Source of the DNA: Halovenus sp.
Lineage (GTDB): Archaea; Halobacteriota; Halobacteria; Halobacteriales; Haloarculaceae
Assembly: GCA_028274925.1 (NCBI GenBank)
Contig: JAQCNR010000180.1
Coordinates: forward strand, 1 to 13,417
Length of the DNA stretch: 13,417 nt
Direction: 5' to 3'
Shown: one piece after another, positions 1 to 5,650 of the stretch
How the letters are laid out: each line of letters starts with the position of its first letter
Position numbering within the stretch: the first letter of the stretch is position 1
Notes under the pieces: generated by a model
Told to the model about the DNA's origin: nothing
Databases searched by the model: none
What the model saw: the letters and a program-made list of their open reading frames with translations, nothing else
Program-made: the position numbers and the translations under genes

Positions 1-1
1 T

Positions 2-388
2 CGCGGCCACGAGGATATCGACATCTTCGCAAGCGGCGGGATGAATCCTGACTCGATTCGTGAACTGCGTGGCGTGGCTGACGGGTTCGGTGTCGGGAGC
101 TATATGACCGACGCTGACCCGATGGATTTCGCGCTGGATATCGTCGAACGCGAGGGCGAACTCGTCGCCAAGCGGGGGAAACTCGACGGGAAAAAGGCAG
201 TCTACCGGACGCCCGACGGCAGCCACCACATCGGACTCGCAAGTCAGGACGGTCCCGAAGACGGCGAGGCGTTGCTCGAACCACTGATTCGAGACGGCGA
301 AATCGTTCGAGAGTTCGATATCGACGAGGCATGCGAGCGCGCGCTGGCCGACGCAGAGCGTGTCGGGTTTGGGTCCGAGTCGGAGTAA
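2..388 (+). CDS. pncB: Nicotinate phosphoribosyltransferase, C-terminal part (5' truncated)
   Basis: The reading frame is open from base 2, so the gene begins outside the window; only about the last 128 residues are present. The product joins nicotinate and PRPP to make nicotinate mononucleotide in NAD salvage (cytoplasmic). The visible start, RGHEDIDIFASGGMNPDSI, followed by a GFGVGSYM segment, matches the phosphate-binding end of the type II PRTase barrel in this family, where the motif is typically D-I-F-x-S-G-G-x-N followed by F-G-V-G-T. The last 70 residues form the acidic C-terminal domain. The internal ATG at 41 is not the real start because the conserved motif lies upstream of it. The gene is followed after 51 bases by a convergent gene. 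The family call is firm; the choice of nicotinate rather than another substrate follows family usage. Confidence 0.88.
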   Translation, partial: RGHEDIDIFASGGMNPDSIRELRGVADGFGVGSYMTDADPMDFALDIVEREGELVAKRGKLDGKKAVYRTPDGSHHIGLASQDGPEDGEALLEPLIRDGEIVREFDIDEACERALADAERVGFGSESE

Positions 389-392
389 GGAG

Positions 393-398
393 AAAAAA
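393..398 (-). terminator. Oligo-T terminator of the Nudix-fold gene
   Basis: A run of six A on the plus strand is T6 on the minus strand, about 42 bases beyond the stop codon of the minus-strand gene that ends at 440. Archaeal RNA polymerase commonly terminates at such T-tracts. It lies in the short gap between two convergent genes. Confidence 0.5.
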
Positions 399-439
399 TA
401 CCGCGTGGATTCGACCGCGGAGAGTGCGTTGGTCAGGTT

Positions 440-979
440 TCAGTCGAGAAACTGCTCAGTGCCCGGAATGAGGTCAGCGTCCTCGGGCGGCGTACTGAAC
501 CACCCAGCTTCTTCGACTGCGTCGCCCTCAGCCGTCGCGTCTGTGAGGTCGTACGTCCCAGATTCTGGCGTTGCGCTGAAGATGACGAACGCCCGCGAGG
601 CTGTCTGTTCTCCATCTTCTGTCTCGAGGCTAATATCCCAGACACCAACGATATCGTCGAGCCTGAGCGTGAAGCCAATTGTCTCCCGGACGTGTGACCT
701 GATTTCGCCGGCAAAGTCGTCCTCGGGAGCAACCGTGGTGACGGGAATCTTCCACGAACAGCTGTCGGTCGCCCGGCGGAACAGGAGCTCGCCGTCTGGA
801 TTCGTAATTCCGACCCCGGCAAGGTCGCCGAGTTCGGCCACCTGTGCAACGATGTCGGCGTCGACGACATCGGTGTTGTCGTGAAACGGGATATCCGCGT
901 TGTCCCGAAGCGCTCCGTGGTCAACAATCGGTTCGAGGTCTGTAGGTGGGGACCGCTGCTCAGTGTGTGTGTCTGTCAT
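440..979 (-). CDS. Nudix-fold protein with degenerate Nudix box
   Basis: A 179-residue soluble protein. The middle (about residues 50-165) has the order expected of a Nudix fold: a strand GVGITNPDGELLFRR, a strand WKIPVTTVAPEDDF, a helix GEIRSHVRETIGF (91-103), then DDIVGVWDISLETEDG and a strand SRAFVIFSA. The Nudix box GX5EX7REUXEEXGU is badly eroded. Aligned on the conserved Gly (G102), the RE pair is S-H and the EE pair is E-T, so most Mg-binding glutamates are missing. Haloarchaea carry many Nudix proteins, and this one may be non-catalytic or use other ligands. The first 45 residues are a family-unspecific acidic extension. Start is ATG at 979; only a weak TATA-like box is seen near 1004. 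A T6 terminator follows the gene. Confidence 0.7.
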   Translation of the reverse strand: MTDTHTEQRSPPTDLEPIVDHGALRDNADIPFHDNTDVVDADIVAQVAELGDLAGVGITNPDGELLFRRATDSCSWKIPVTTVAPEDDFAGEIRSHVRETIGFTLRLDDIVGVWDISLETEDGEQTASRAFVIFSATPESGTYDLTDATAEGDAVEEAGWFSTPPEDADLIPGTEQFLD

Positions 980-1092
980 AGTGGTGTGGCGAGGTCGAGT
1001 TAGTGAAACCGTTCGATACCGCGACGGCGGGCTGTCGGTGGTGTGAGTACTCCCAATCCAGATACCGAGCTACGAGTTTTCTCCGTATTGAT

Positions 1093-1098
1093 AAAAAA
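1093..1098 (-). terminator. Oligo-T terminator of the minus-strand gene ending at 1141
   Basis: Six A on the plus strand (T6 on the minus strand) lie 43 bases past the stop codon of the upstream minus-strand gene, in the 160-base gap before the Nudix-fold gene. This fits an archaeal U-tract terminator and suggests the two minus-strand genes are transcribed separately. Confidence 0.5.
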
Positions 1099-1140
1099 GT
1101 GGGGGAGACCCAACTGGGTGGTAGTTCCAGTTTCGCCAAC

Positions 1141-1743
1141 TCAGCAGACCGGTTTCGGGTTCATACCGAGAGATTTCAGCGTCTCGAAGTACTCGTCGTA
1201 TGCGGCCTCGATGACAGCCACTGCCGCGTCCTTGGCCTCGGCGTACTCCGCATCGGAATCGCAGTGCTCGTCGATAGCTGCAAGCGCTGCGTCTCGAATC
1301 TCGTCGTAATCGTCGCCAAAGGCCCGGAATGTGCTCGCAATCATCGGCTTCGCCTGTCCGGTGAAGTACCCGCCAGACTGGGTGCTCTTGCGTTCAGTGA
1401 CGAGCGTCCAGCCAACGGTAGCCCCGAGTTGTGCGACTGTTCCCTCAGTCTCAGTGAGCGTGGAGACGGCCGCTGGCGGGTCACTGCGCTCGTACTCGTC
1501 GAGTTCGTCGAGAATGTCGTCGTACTGGTCACGGGCGCGTTCGGCGGCGTCAGCGAACACATCGTCGTCCCACTCCTCGAAGGCTTCGGCGGCCGCGATG
1601 GCGCTGTCTGCGGCGGCGGAGAGAATCGGTGTGGCCTCCATCTCGCCCCCAGTGTCCGCATAGAGGGACTTCGAGGAGCCAAGCCGGGAGAGTTGGGTCT
1701 GTTGCTCCTGTTCGACGGCTTCGAGTAGGTCGGCGCTGTCCAT
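1141..1743 (-). CDS. Conserved haloarchaeal all-helical protein (often labelled rubrerythrin-like or transcription antitermination protein)
   Basis: A 200-residue, strongly acidic, predicted almost wholly alpha-helical protein with no membrane segment or signal peptide. The N-terminal region has the motif LGSSKSLYADTGGEME (about 21-36), which I recall as the signature of a haloarchaeal family variously annotated as rubrerythrin family or transcription antitermination protein. From memory only. Long Ala/Asp/Glu-rich helices follow, and the layout suggests a ferritin-like four-helix bundle. I see none of the ExxH metal-binding motifs of real rubrerythrins and no CxxC rubredoxin knuckle, so the rubrerythrin name should not be taken as function. 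Start is ATG at 1743 with a TATA-like CTTACAAG about 27 bases upstream. The gene is divergent from the glutaredoxin-like gene. Confidence 0.75.
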   Translation of the reverse strand: MDSADLLEAVEQEQQTQLSRLGSSKSLYADTGGEMEATPILSAAADSAIAAAEAFEEWDDDVFADAAERARDQYDDILDELDEYERSDPPAAVSTLTETEGTVAQLGATVGWTLVTERKSTQSGGYFTGQAKPMIASTFRAFGDDYDEIRDAALAAIDEHCDSDAEYAEAKDAAVAVIEAAYDEYFETLKSLGMNPKPVC

Positions 1744-1849
1744 ACTGAGCGTTTGCCCGCCGTCCGCTTGTAAGCATCGGCATTCAGCGGTCGTGCGCGA
1801 GGATGGCAGTACCGTCTGATTCTTGTGGCTGGCGCTGCTATCTCTGGTG

Positions 1850-2095
1850 ATGGCAAACCTCGAACTCTACGAACTCGAAGGCTGTCCGTACTGCGAGAAA
1901 GTAATCACCAAACTCGACGAACTCGGCCTCGACTACGAGTCACACATGGTGCCGAGTTCACACAGCGAGCGAACCGAAGTGGAAAAAGTCAGCGGCCAGA
2001 CTGGCGTGCCGGTGCTGGTCGACACGGACAACGGCATCGAAGGGATGCCCGAAAGCGACGACATCGTCCAGTATCTCGAAGAGACCTACGCCTGA
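1850..2095 (+). CDS. Small glutaredoxin / GST N-terminal-domain-like thiol protein
   Basis: An 81-residue single-domain thioredoxin-fold protein. It has the glutaredoxin active site C12-P-Y-C15 after the first strand (ANLELYELEGCPYC), a helix (EKVITKLDELGLDYE), the cis-proline strand TGVPVLVD (P54) and a GMPESDDIVQYLEE segment, which resembles the E-S/SDDI motif that contacts glutathione or a similar thiol. Length is normal for a glutaredoxin. Haloarchaea use gamma-glutamylcysteine as low-molecular-weight thiol, so that is a likely partner (inference). I chose the ATG at 1850 because the protein then starts right at the first strand. An in-frame TTG at 1823 would add nine hydrophobic residues with no counterpart in the family. 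EngB follows 66 bases downstream on the same strand. Confidence 0.85.
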   Translation: MANLELYELEGCPYCEKVITKLDELGLDYESHMVPSSHSERTEVEKVSGQTGVPVLVDTDNGIEGMPESDDIVQYLEETYA

Positions 2096-2130
2096 TTCTG
2101 GCCCACTGACGGGCCGATTCGTTTCGGACG

Positions 2131-2138
2131 ACCTTTGA
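2131..2138 (+). promoter_or_regulatory. Weak TATA-like box for engB
   Basis: The sequence ACCTTTGA is centred about 27 bases before the ATG at 2162, the spacing expected for a leaderless haloarchaeal transcript. The match is weak, and engB could also be co-transcribed with the glutaredoxin-like gene. Confidence 0.3.
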
Positions 2139-2161
2139 CGACGGCCTGCCTACTGGAAGGT

Positions 2162-2779
2162 ATGTTCGAGACACGGCCGGACCGTGACAGCGAGATTGTC
2201 CTCGCGGGCCGGTCCAACGTTGGGAAATCGACGCTGATGCGAGAGATTACCGGCCACACCTTCGACACTGGCCAGCGGCCCGGCGTGACCCGCTCGCCGA
2301 ATCACTACGATTGGGCCCCGGAAGATTTCGTCCTCACGGATCTTCCCGGCTTTGGGTTCATGCAGGGTGTCCCCGACGACGTGCAGGAAGAGATTCGGAC
2401 GGATATCGTCCGCTACGTCGAGGAGTACGCCGATAATATTCTCGTCGGCGTGATTGTGCTGGACGGCAAGGCGGCTATCGACATCATCGACCGCCACACC
2501 GGCCCGGATTCGATCCCCCACACTGTCGAACTGTATCATTTCTTCCGCGATGTTGGGGTGTCGCCGGTGCTCGCAGTCAACAAGATGGACAAAGTCGACA
2601 AGCGAGACGAGCGACTCGACGAGATTGCCGACCGGTTTGGCCTGTTACCGCCGTGGCAACAGCACAGCGACACCATCGCACCGATTAGCGCCAAACGCGG
2701 AAGCGTTCAGCCACTGTACGACGCGATTCGCGAGCACCTGCACGACGCTCAGCGCGACGACCTGTTCAAATTCTTCTGA
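2162..2779 (+). CDS. engB: GTP-binding protein EngB (YihA/YsxC family)
   Basis: A 205-residue TRAFAC GTPase with all G motifs visible: G1 GRSNVGKS (16-23), G2 threonine in PGVTRSP (T43), G3 DLPGFG (60-65), G4 NKMD (140-143), G5 SAK (176-178). The GRSNVGKS P-loop and the DLPGFGF switch II are diagnostic of EngB. In bacteria EngB assists large ribosomal subunit assembly; the archaeal role is probably similar but less studied. Length is normal for the family. I use ATG 2162 rather than the in-frame TTG at 2135 because the family begins shortly before the P-loop strand and because a TATA-like element sits at 2131-2138. The adjacent aIF1 gene is convergent, so the neighbourhood is translation-related housekeeping. 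Confidence 0.95.
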   Translation: MFETRPDRDSEIVLAGRSNVGKSTLMREITGHTFDTGQRPGVTRSPNHYDWAPEDFVLTDLPGFGFMQGVPDDVQEEIRTDIVRYVEEYADNILVGVIVLDGKAAIDIIDRHTGPDSIPHTVELYHFFRDVGVSPVLAVNKMDKVDKRDERLDEIADRFGLLPPWQQHSDTIAPISAKRGSVQPLYDAIREHLHDAQRDDLFKFF

Positions 2780-2852
2780 GGCGGGGCTGTCGACAACAGG
2801 TGGTCCGCACAACACAGTGGCGTCGAGGGCCGACAGCCACGGAAAAGACTAG

Positions 2853-3146
2853 CTAGGCAACGTTGAATCCCTTATCTTGGAGGAAATCCTCGACCCGGCC
2901 AAGGTGGTTACCCTGGAGTTCGATCTGGTCGTCGTCGACGGTCCCCCCGCAGGCGAACTTGGATTTCAAGTCCGAGGATAGACTGTCCATGTCGACGTCG
3001 CTCGGGTCGAAGCCTTCGATAATCGTTACCTCTTTTCCGTAACGGCGCTCGTCGATGCGAATGCTGATCTCCTGGGAGTCTTTGGCCACGTCCTCGCAGA
3101 CACAAAGCTCCTCGGGCAGCCCGCACGTCGAGCAGACTTCCGACAT
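2853..3146 (-). CDS. sui1: Translation initiation factor aIF1 (SUI1/eIF1 family) with Cys-rich N-terminus
   Basis: A 97-residue protein. The SUI1 domain spans about residues 25-97: EISIRIDERRYGKEVTIIEG, the LKSKFACGGTV core (60-70), and the IELQGNHLGRVEDFLQDKGF end (75-94). aIF1 binds the 30S subunit near the P site and enforces start-codon fidelity during initiation. The first 18 residues hold four cysteines (C5, C8, C15, C17) in a CxxC-x6-CxC arrangement, likely a zinc knuckle as in many archaeal aIF1 proteins. Start is ATG at 3146, with a strong TATA box about 31 bases upstream, so the transcript has at most a few leader bases. It is convergent with engB. Confidence 0.93.
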   Translation of the reverse strand: MSEVCSTCGLPEELCVCEDVAKDSQEISIRIDERRYGKEVTIIEGFDPSDVDMDSLSSDLKSKFACGGTVDDDQIELQGNHLGRVEDFLQDKGFNVA

Positions 3147-3172
3147 TACAGCGTAATTGTACGAAACGGACG

Positions 3173-3181
3173 TATTAAATA
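3173..3181 (-). promoter_or_regulatory. TATA box of the aIF1 gene
   Basis: The minus strand reads TATTTAATA centred near 3177, about 31 bases before the aIF1 ATG (3146). A transcription start 25-27 bases downstream would fall about four or five bases before the ATG, giving a near-leaderless mRNA. This is one of the clearest promoter elements in the window. Confidence 0.75.
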
Positions 3182-3210
3182 CTGTCGGGTACGGCTGTCA
3201 GCTGTTTCAG

Positions 3211-3235
3211 CGGCCGAAAGTGCCGTTTTCGGCCG
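3211..3235. repeat. Perfect 9-bp stem-loop after the DUF420 gene
   Basis: CGGCCGAAA (3211-3219) is followed by a 7-base spacer and its exact reverse complement TTTCGGCCG (3227-3235). The element directly abuts the stop codon of the minus-strand DUF420 gene (3236-3238) and lies upstream of the aIF1 TATA box. It could be a terminator or processing hairpin for the DUF420 mRNA. No T-tract follows on the minus strand, so a bacterial-type intrinsic terminator is not indicated. Confidence 0.55.
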
Positions 3236-3922
3236 TTACTCGGACTCGGAGCCGAGCAGCCAGTCGGCGATTCGGTGGACAACCACGCGGAGTGGTGCGG
3301 TTCCAGCCGCGAGCACCAGCAGTTCCCCGCGGGGTTCGCGCGGCTGTGCGCCGTAGATGTGATTGAGCAACAGGTAGGTGATGATTCCGAGTGCGAGGCT
3401 GAGAATCCACGCCCCGCCCGCGATGCGGCCAACCAGTGCCTTCCGGGTCCCTTTCAGTTCGGCAAAGCTGTGGGTCAGGCCGAGAACGACGGCGTAGATG
3501 ACGACCGGAACCGAGACAATCGACAGCAGGATGTGGACCGCGAGCATCACCAGATACGCCTCGTAGATGCCGGTCGGCGCGCCGACAATCTCGCGCTCGA
3601 AGCCACCGCCGACCTTGGTCAGGTAGACGACGAGGAAGGCGAGGATGAGCGTGAACGCAGTCAACATCGCAGCGCGGTGCTTGCGGTACTCTTTGTTCTT
3701 GACGAAATAGACACCCGCGAGCAGGGCAGCGAGTGCGAGCGTGTTGATGACTGCAATGATGTGTGCGGAGAGTCGGACCTGCTCGGCCGACAGTTCTGGG
3801 TAGAAGTCCAGCACGCCAGCGAACGTGCCAACGACGAAGACGTAGCCAATCACCGACAGCACGGTCGTGACGGCCAGCGGGCGGGCCTTGACACCTTTCC
3901 GAATCTCGTTTACGACGGCCAT
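3236..3922 (-). CDS. DUF420 family membrane protein (CtaM/YozB-like)
   Basis: A 228-residue integral membrane protein with about five membrane helices, near residues 17-37, 52-74, 85-105, 124-148 and 168-187, plus a C-terminal amphipathic tail. Histidines H54, H82, H130 and H151 at helix ends are in the places where DUF420 proteins keep conserved histidines; the AHIIAVINTLAL and KEYRKHRAAMLTAF segments are characteristic. In Firmicutes the family member CtaM (YozB) is needed to mature cytochrome aa3 oxidase, so a heme-copper oxidase assembly role is plausible here. No oxidase gene is in the window. Start is ATG 3922 with a TATA-like AATTTATC about 25 bases upstream (leaderless). A 9-bp hairpin follows the stop. 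Confidence 0.85.
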   Translation of the reverse strand: MAVVNEIRKGVKARPLAVTTVLSVIGYVFVVGTFAGVLDFYPELSAEQVRLSAHIIAVINTLALAALLAGVYFVKNKEYRKHRAAMLTAFTLILAFLVVYLTKVGGGFEREIVGAPTGIYEAYLVMLAVHILLSIVSVPVVIYAVVLGLTHSFAELKGTRKALVGRIAGGAWILSLALGIITYLLLNHIYGAQPREPRGELLVLAAGTAPLRVVVHRIADWLLGSESE

Positions 3923-3942
3923 ATCTGGGGGTAGGACTGCGC

Positions 3943-3950
3943 GATAAATT
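3943..3950 (-). promoter_or_regulatory. TATA box of the DUF420 gene
   Basis: The minus strand reads AATTTATC about 25 bases upstream of the ATG at 3922, as expected for a leaderless haloarchaeal mRNA. It forms half of a divergent promoter region with the box at 3998-4006. Confidence 0.65.
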
Positions 3951-3997
3951 GTCTTTGGATACGGTCCCTAGTCGGTGACTGTTCGAGAACGAGAGAA

Positions 3998-4006
3998 TTA
4001 AATTTT
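3998..4006 (+). promoter_or_regulatory. TATA box of the small membrane protein gene at 4033
   Basis: TTAAATTTT is centred about 31 bases before the GTG at 4033, which would give a leader of only a few bases. It supports the GTG start over the internal ATG at 4108. Confidence 0.6.
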
Positions 4007-4032
4007 TCAACAGGACGCCGATACCGTGTGTT

Positions 4033-4278
4033 GTGTTCACCAGAGCTCTCGAAGCGCGCGAGCGATTCGTCCAGTGGCTTCAGGGCCGACCGAAAACTCG
4101 GTGGCTCATGGTAGTCCCCATATACGGGATGACCTTCGCGGCAGGGGGAGTTGTGCTGGACGGAGGGTCGCTCAGTTTCAACGCAGTTGCCGGTGAGTTT
4201 GGATTCGGCGTCGTCGTCGGGACAATCGCCGTGTTCTTCGAGAAGTACTTTGACGACCCGACGTTCTCTAACTACTGA
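4033..4278 (+). CDS. Small hypothetical membrane protein
   Basis: An 81-residue protein that I do not recognise beyond its haloarchaeal character. A basic/aromatic N-terminal stretch (FTRALEARERFVQWLQGRPKTR, 2-23) is followed by two hydrophobic segments (about 24-42 and 52-69) joined by a Gly/Ser/Asn-rich loop, and by an acidic tail ending FEKYFDDPTFSNY. This fits a two-helix membrane protein with both ends in the cytoplasm. The start is GTG 4033, chosen from the TATA box at 3998-4006. An ATG at 4108 would remove the charged N-terminus. The gene is divergent from DUF420 and convergent with the M20 peptidase gene, with 9 bases between stops. Confidence 0.65.
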   Translation: MFTRALEARERFVQWLQGRPKTRWLMVVPIYGMTFAAGGVVLDGGSLSFNAVAGEFGFGVVVGTIAVFFEKYFDDPTFSNY

Positions 4279-4287
4279 GCGCCCTCG

Positions 4288-5613
4288 CTACGGGTCGTAA
4301 GCAGTAATCGCCTCGTACACCCGGTCGGCACCCCACCCGACCGTCTCTGCAGGAATTCGCTCGTCGCCACTGTGGACTAAATCGAGGAAGGGCAAGTCCC
4401 CGAGTTGCATCGGCGTGAAGCCGTAACTCTGCACGTCGACCTCCGCGAGGTGGCGGCCGTCGGTCGCACCGGCCATCAACAGCGGAATCGCAACGCCATC
4501 GGTCGCAGATTCGAGGATGTCGGCCAGTTCGTCGAAGTACGCGAGGTCCGCTGCCGGTGGGCCGGGGTCGAAGCGAATAATCTCGTACTCCGGTTCCATC
4601 CCGGTCAACTCAGTCAACTCGGCAATCACATCTTCTGGTTGCTCGCCGGGGACGAGTCGGCAGTCAAGTGCGACTGTCACCGCCTCGGGCACGACGTTTT
4701 GCTTGTCGCCGCCGTGGACCTTCGTGACGTTGGCGGTGTTGTGGAGAATTGCGTCGAACATCCGCCCTTCCTCGCCCATCTCGTCGAGGATTTCATCCGT
4801 CCGCTCGGGGTCGAGCAAGCCCCGGAACTGCTCGGCATGCTCGCCGTCGAGTTGCTCGGCAACGGAGTCGATCATCTGCTCGGCGCTGGGTGTGATATTC
4901 ACCGGTAAGCGATTCCCGTCGACAGCCTCGACGTAGCGGGCCATCTTCCCCATCGCCGTTCCCTCCGTCGGGAAGGATGCGTGACCACTGTTTCCTTTGA
5001 AGGTAGCTTCGAGCCAGCAGACCTGTTTCTCGTTCGTCTGGATCGGGTAGGTTTCGACGCCGGCAACGTCGAACTCGAAGCCGCCGAACTCACCCAGCGC
5101 GTACTCAACGTCCTCGAACAACTCGGGATGCTCGTCGACCAGCCAGCCCAGTCCGTCGTCGCCGCCGGCCTCCTCGTCGGAGACGACCAGCAGGAGAGTA
5201 TCGCCCGCCGGAGTCAGATCCGCGGCGGCGAGTCGGCAGAAGGCGGCGAGATACATCGCCACCCCGCCTTTCATGTCGAGCGTGCCGCGGCCCCAGATGT
5301 GACCGTCCTCGTGGACGGCCTCGAAGGGGTCGTGGGTCCACTCCTGGTTCGTCGTTGGGACCACGTCGACGTGGCCGTAGATCATGAGTGGTGCAGCGTC
5401 GCCGCCGGGGATTCGGGCCAGCAGATTCGGTCGGTCCGAATCGCGAGCGTAGGTTTCGGTCTCGACGCCGTAGGCCGAGAGCAGGTCGTCGATCCACTCG
5501 ATACACTCACGTTCGTCGCCGGGTGGGTTGACCGTCTCGAAGCGGACGAGGTCCTGCAAGAGTTCTGCGGGTTGTTCGTGGCGGTCGGTGGTGACCGCCG
5601 GCTGTGGAGTCAT
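4288..5613 (-). CDS. M20 family metallopeptidase (ArgE/DapE/carboxypeptidase type)
   Basis: A 441-residue di-zinc amidohydrolase. Metal and catalytic residues appear in family order: H81 in IYGHVDVVP, bridging D113 in GRGTLDMKGG, catalytic base E147 and ligand E148 in SDEEAGG, E175 in LGEFGG, and the final H414 in HSGDERI. The lid or dimerisation domain (about 200-320) includes GNSGHASFPTEGTAMGKM with H211. Such enzymes cut acyl-amino acids or dipeptides; the exact substrate (acetylornithine, succinyl-diaminopimelate, dipeptide) cannot be read from sequence. I place the start at ATG 5613: the frame stays open to 5991, but that extension would overlap the upstream gene and lacks family similarity. 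A TATA-like GATTATGT (5637-5644) lies about 27 bases upstream. The preceding gene ends 37 bases away on the same strand. Confidence 0.9.
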   Translation of the reverse strand: MTPQPAVTTDRHEQPAELLQDLVRFETVNPPGDERECIEWIDDLLSAYGVETETYARDSDRPNLLARIPGGDAAPLMIYGHVDVVPTTNQEWTHDPFEAVHEDGHIWGRGTLDMKGGVAMYLAAFCRLAAADLTPAGDTLLLVVSDEEAGGDDGLGWLVDEHPELFEDVEYALGEFGGFEFDVAGVETYPIQTNEKQVCWLEATFKGNSGHASFPTEGTAMGKMARYVEAVDGNRLPVNITPSAEQMIDSVAEQLDGEHAEQFRGLLDPERTDEILDEMGEEGRMFDAILHNTANVTKVHGGDKQNVVPEAVTVALDCRLVPGEQPEDVIAELTELTGMEPEYEIIRFDPGPPAADLAYFDELADILESATDGVAIPLLMAGATDGRHLAEVDVQSYGFTPMQLGDLPFLDLVHSGDERIPAETVGWGADRVYEAITAYDP

Positions 5614-5636
5614 ACGCGCTTGTTGGCCGGCGAGCA

Positions 5637-5644
5637 CATAATCC
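5637..5644 (-). promoter_or_regulatory. TATA-like box of the M20 peptidase gene
   Basis: The minus strand reads GATTATGT centred about 27 bases before the ATG at 5613, within the 37-base gap after the preceding gene. It suggests a leaderless transcript independent of the upstream gene and supports the ATG 5613 start. Confidence 0.5.
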
Positions 5645-5650
5645 TCGGGG

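Noticed and set aside
1141..1743. Assignment of the helical protein as a true rubrerythrin
   Set aside because: No ExxH di-iron motifs and no rubredoxin CxxC pairs are visible, so only a neutral family description is given.
3207..4040. 277-residue minus-strand frame across the DUF420 gene
   Set aside because: Arg/Pro-rich shadow in another frame of the well-supported DUF420 gene, and it would run through its promoter.
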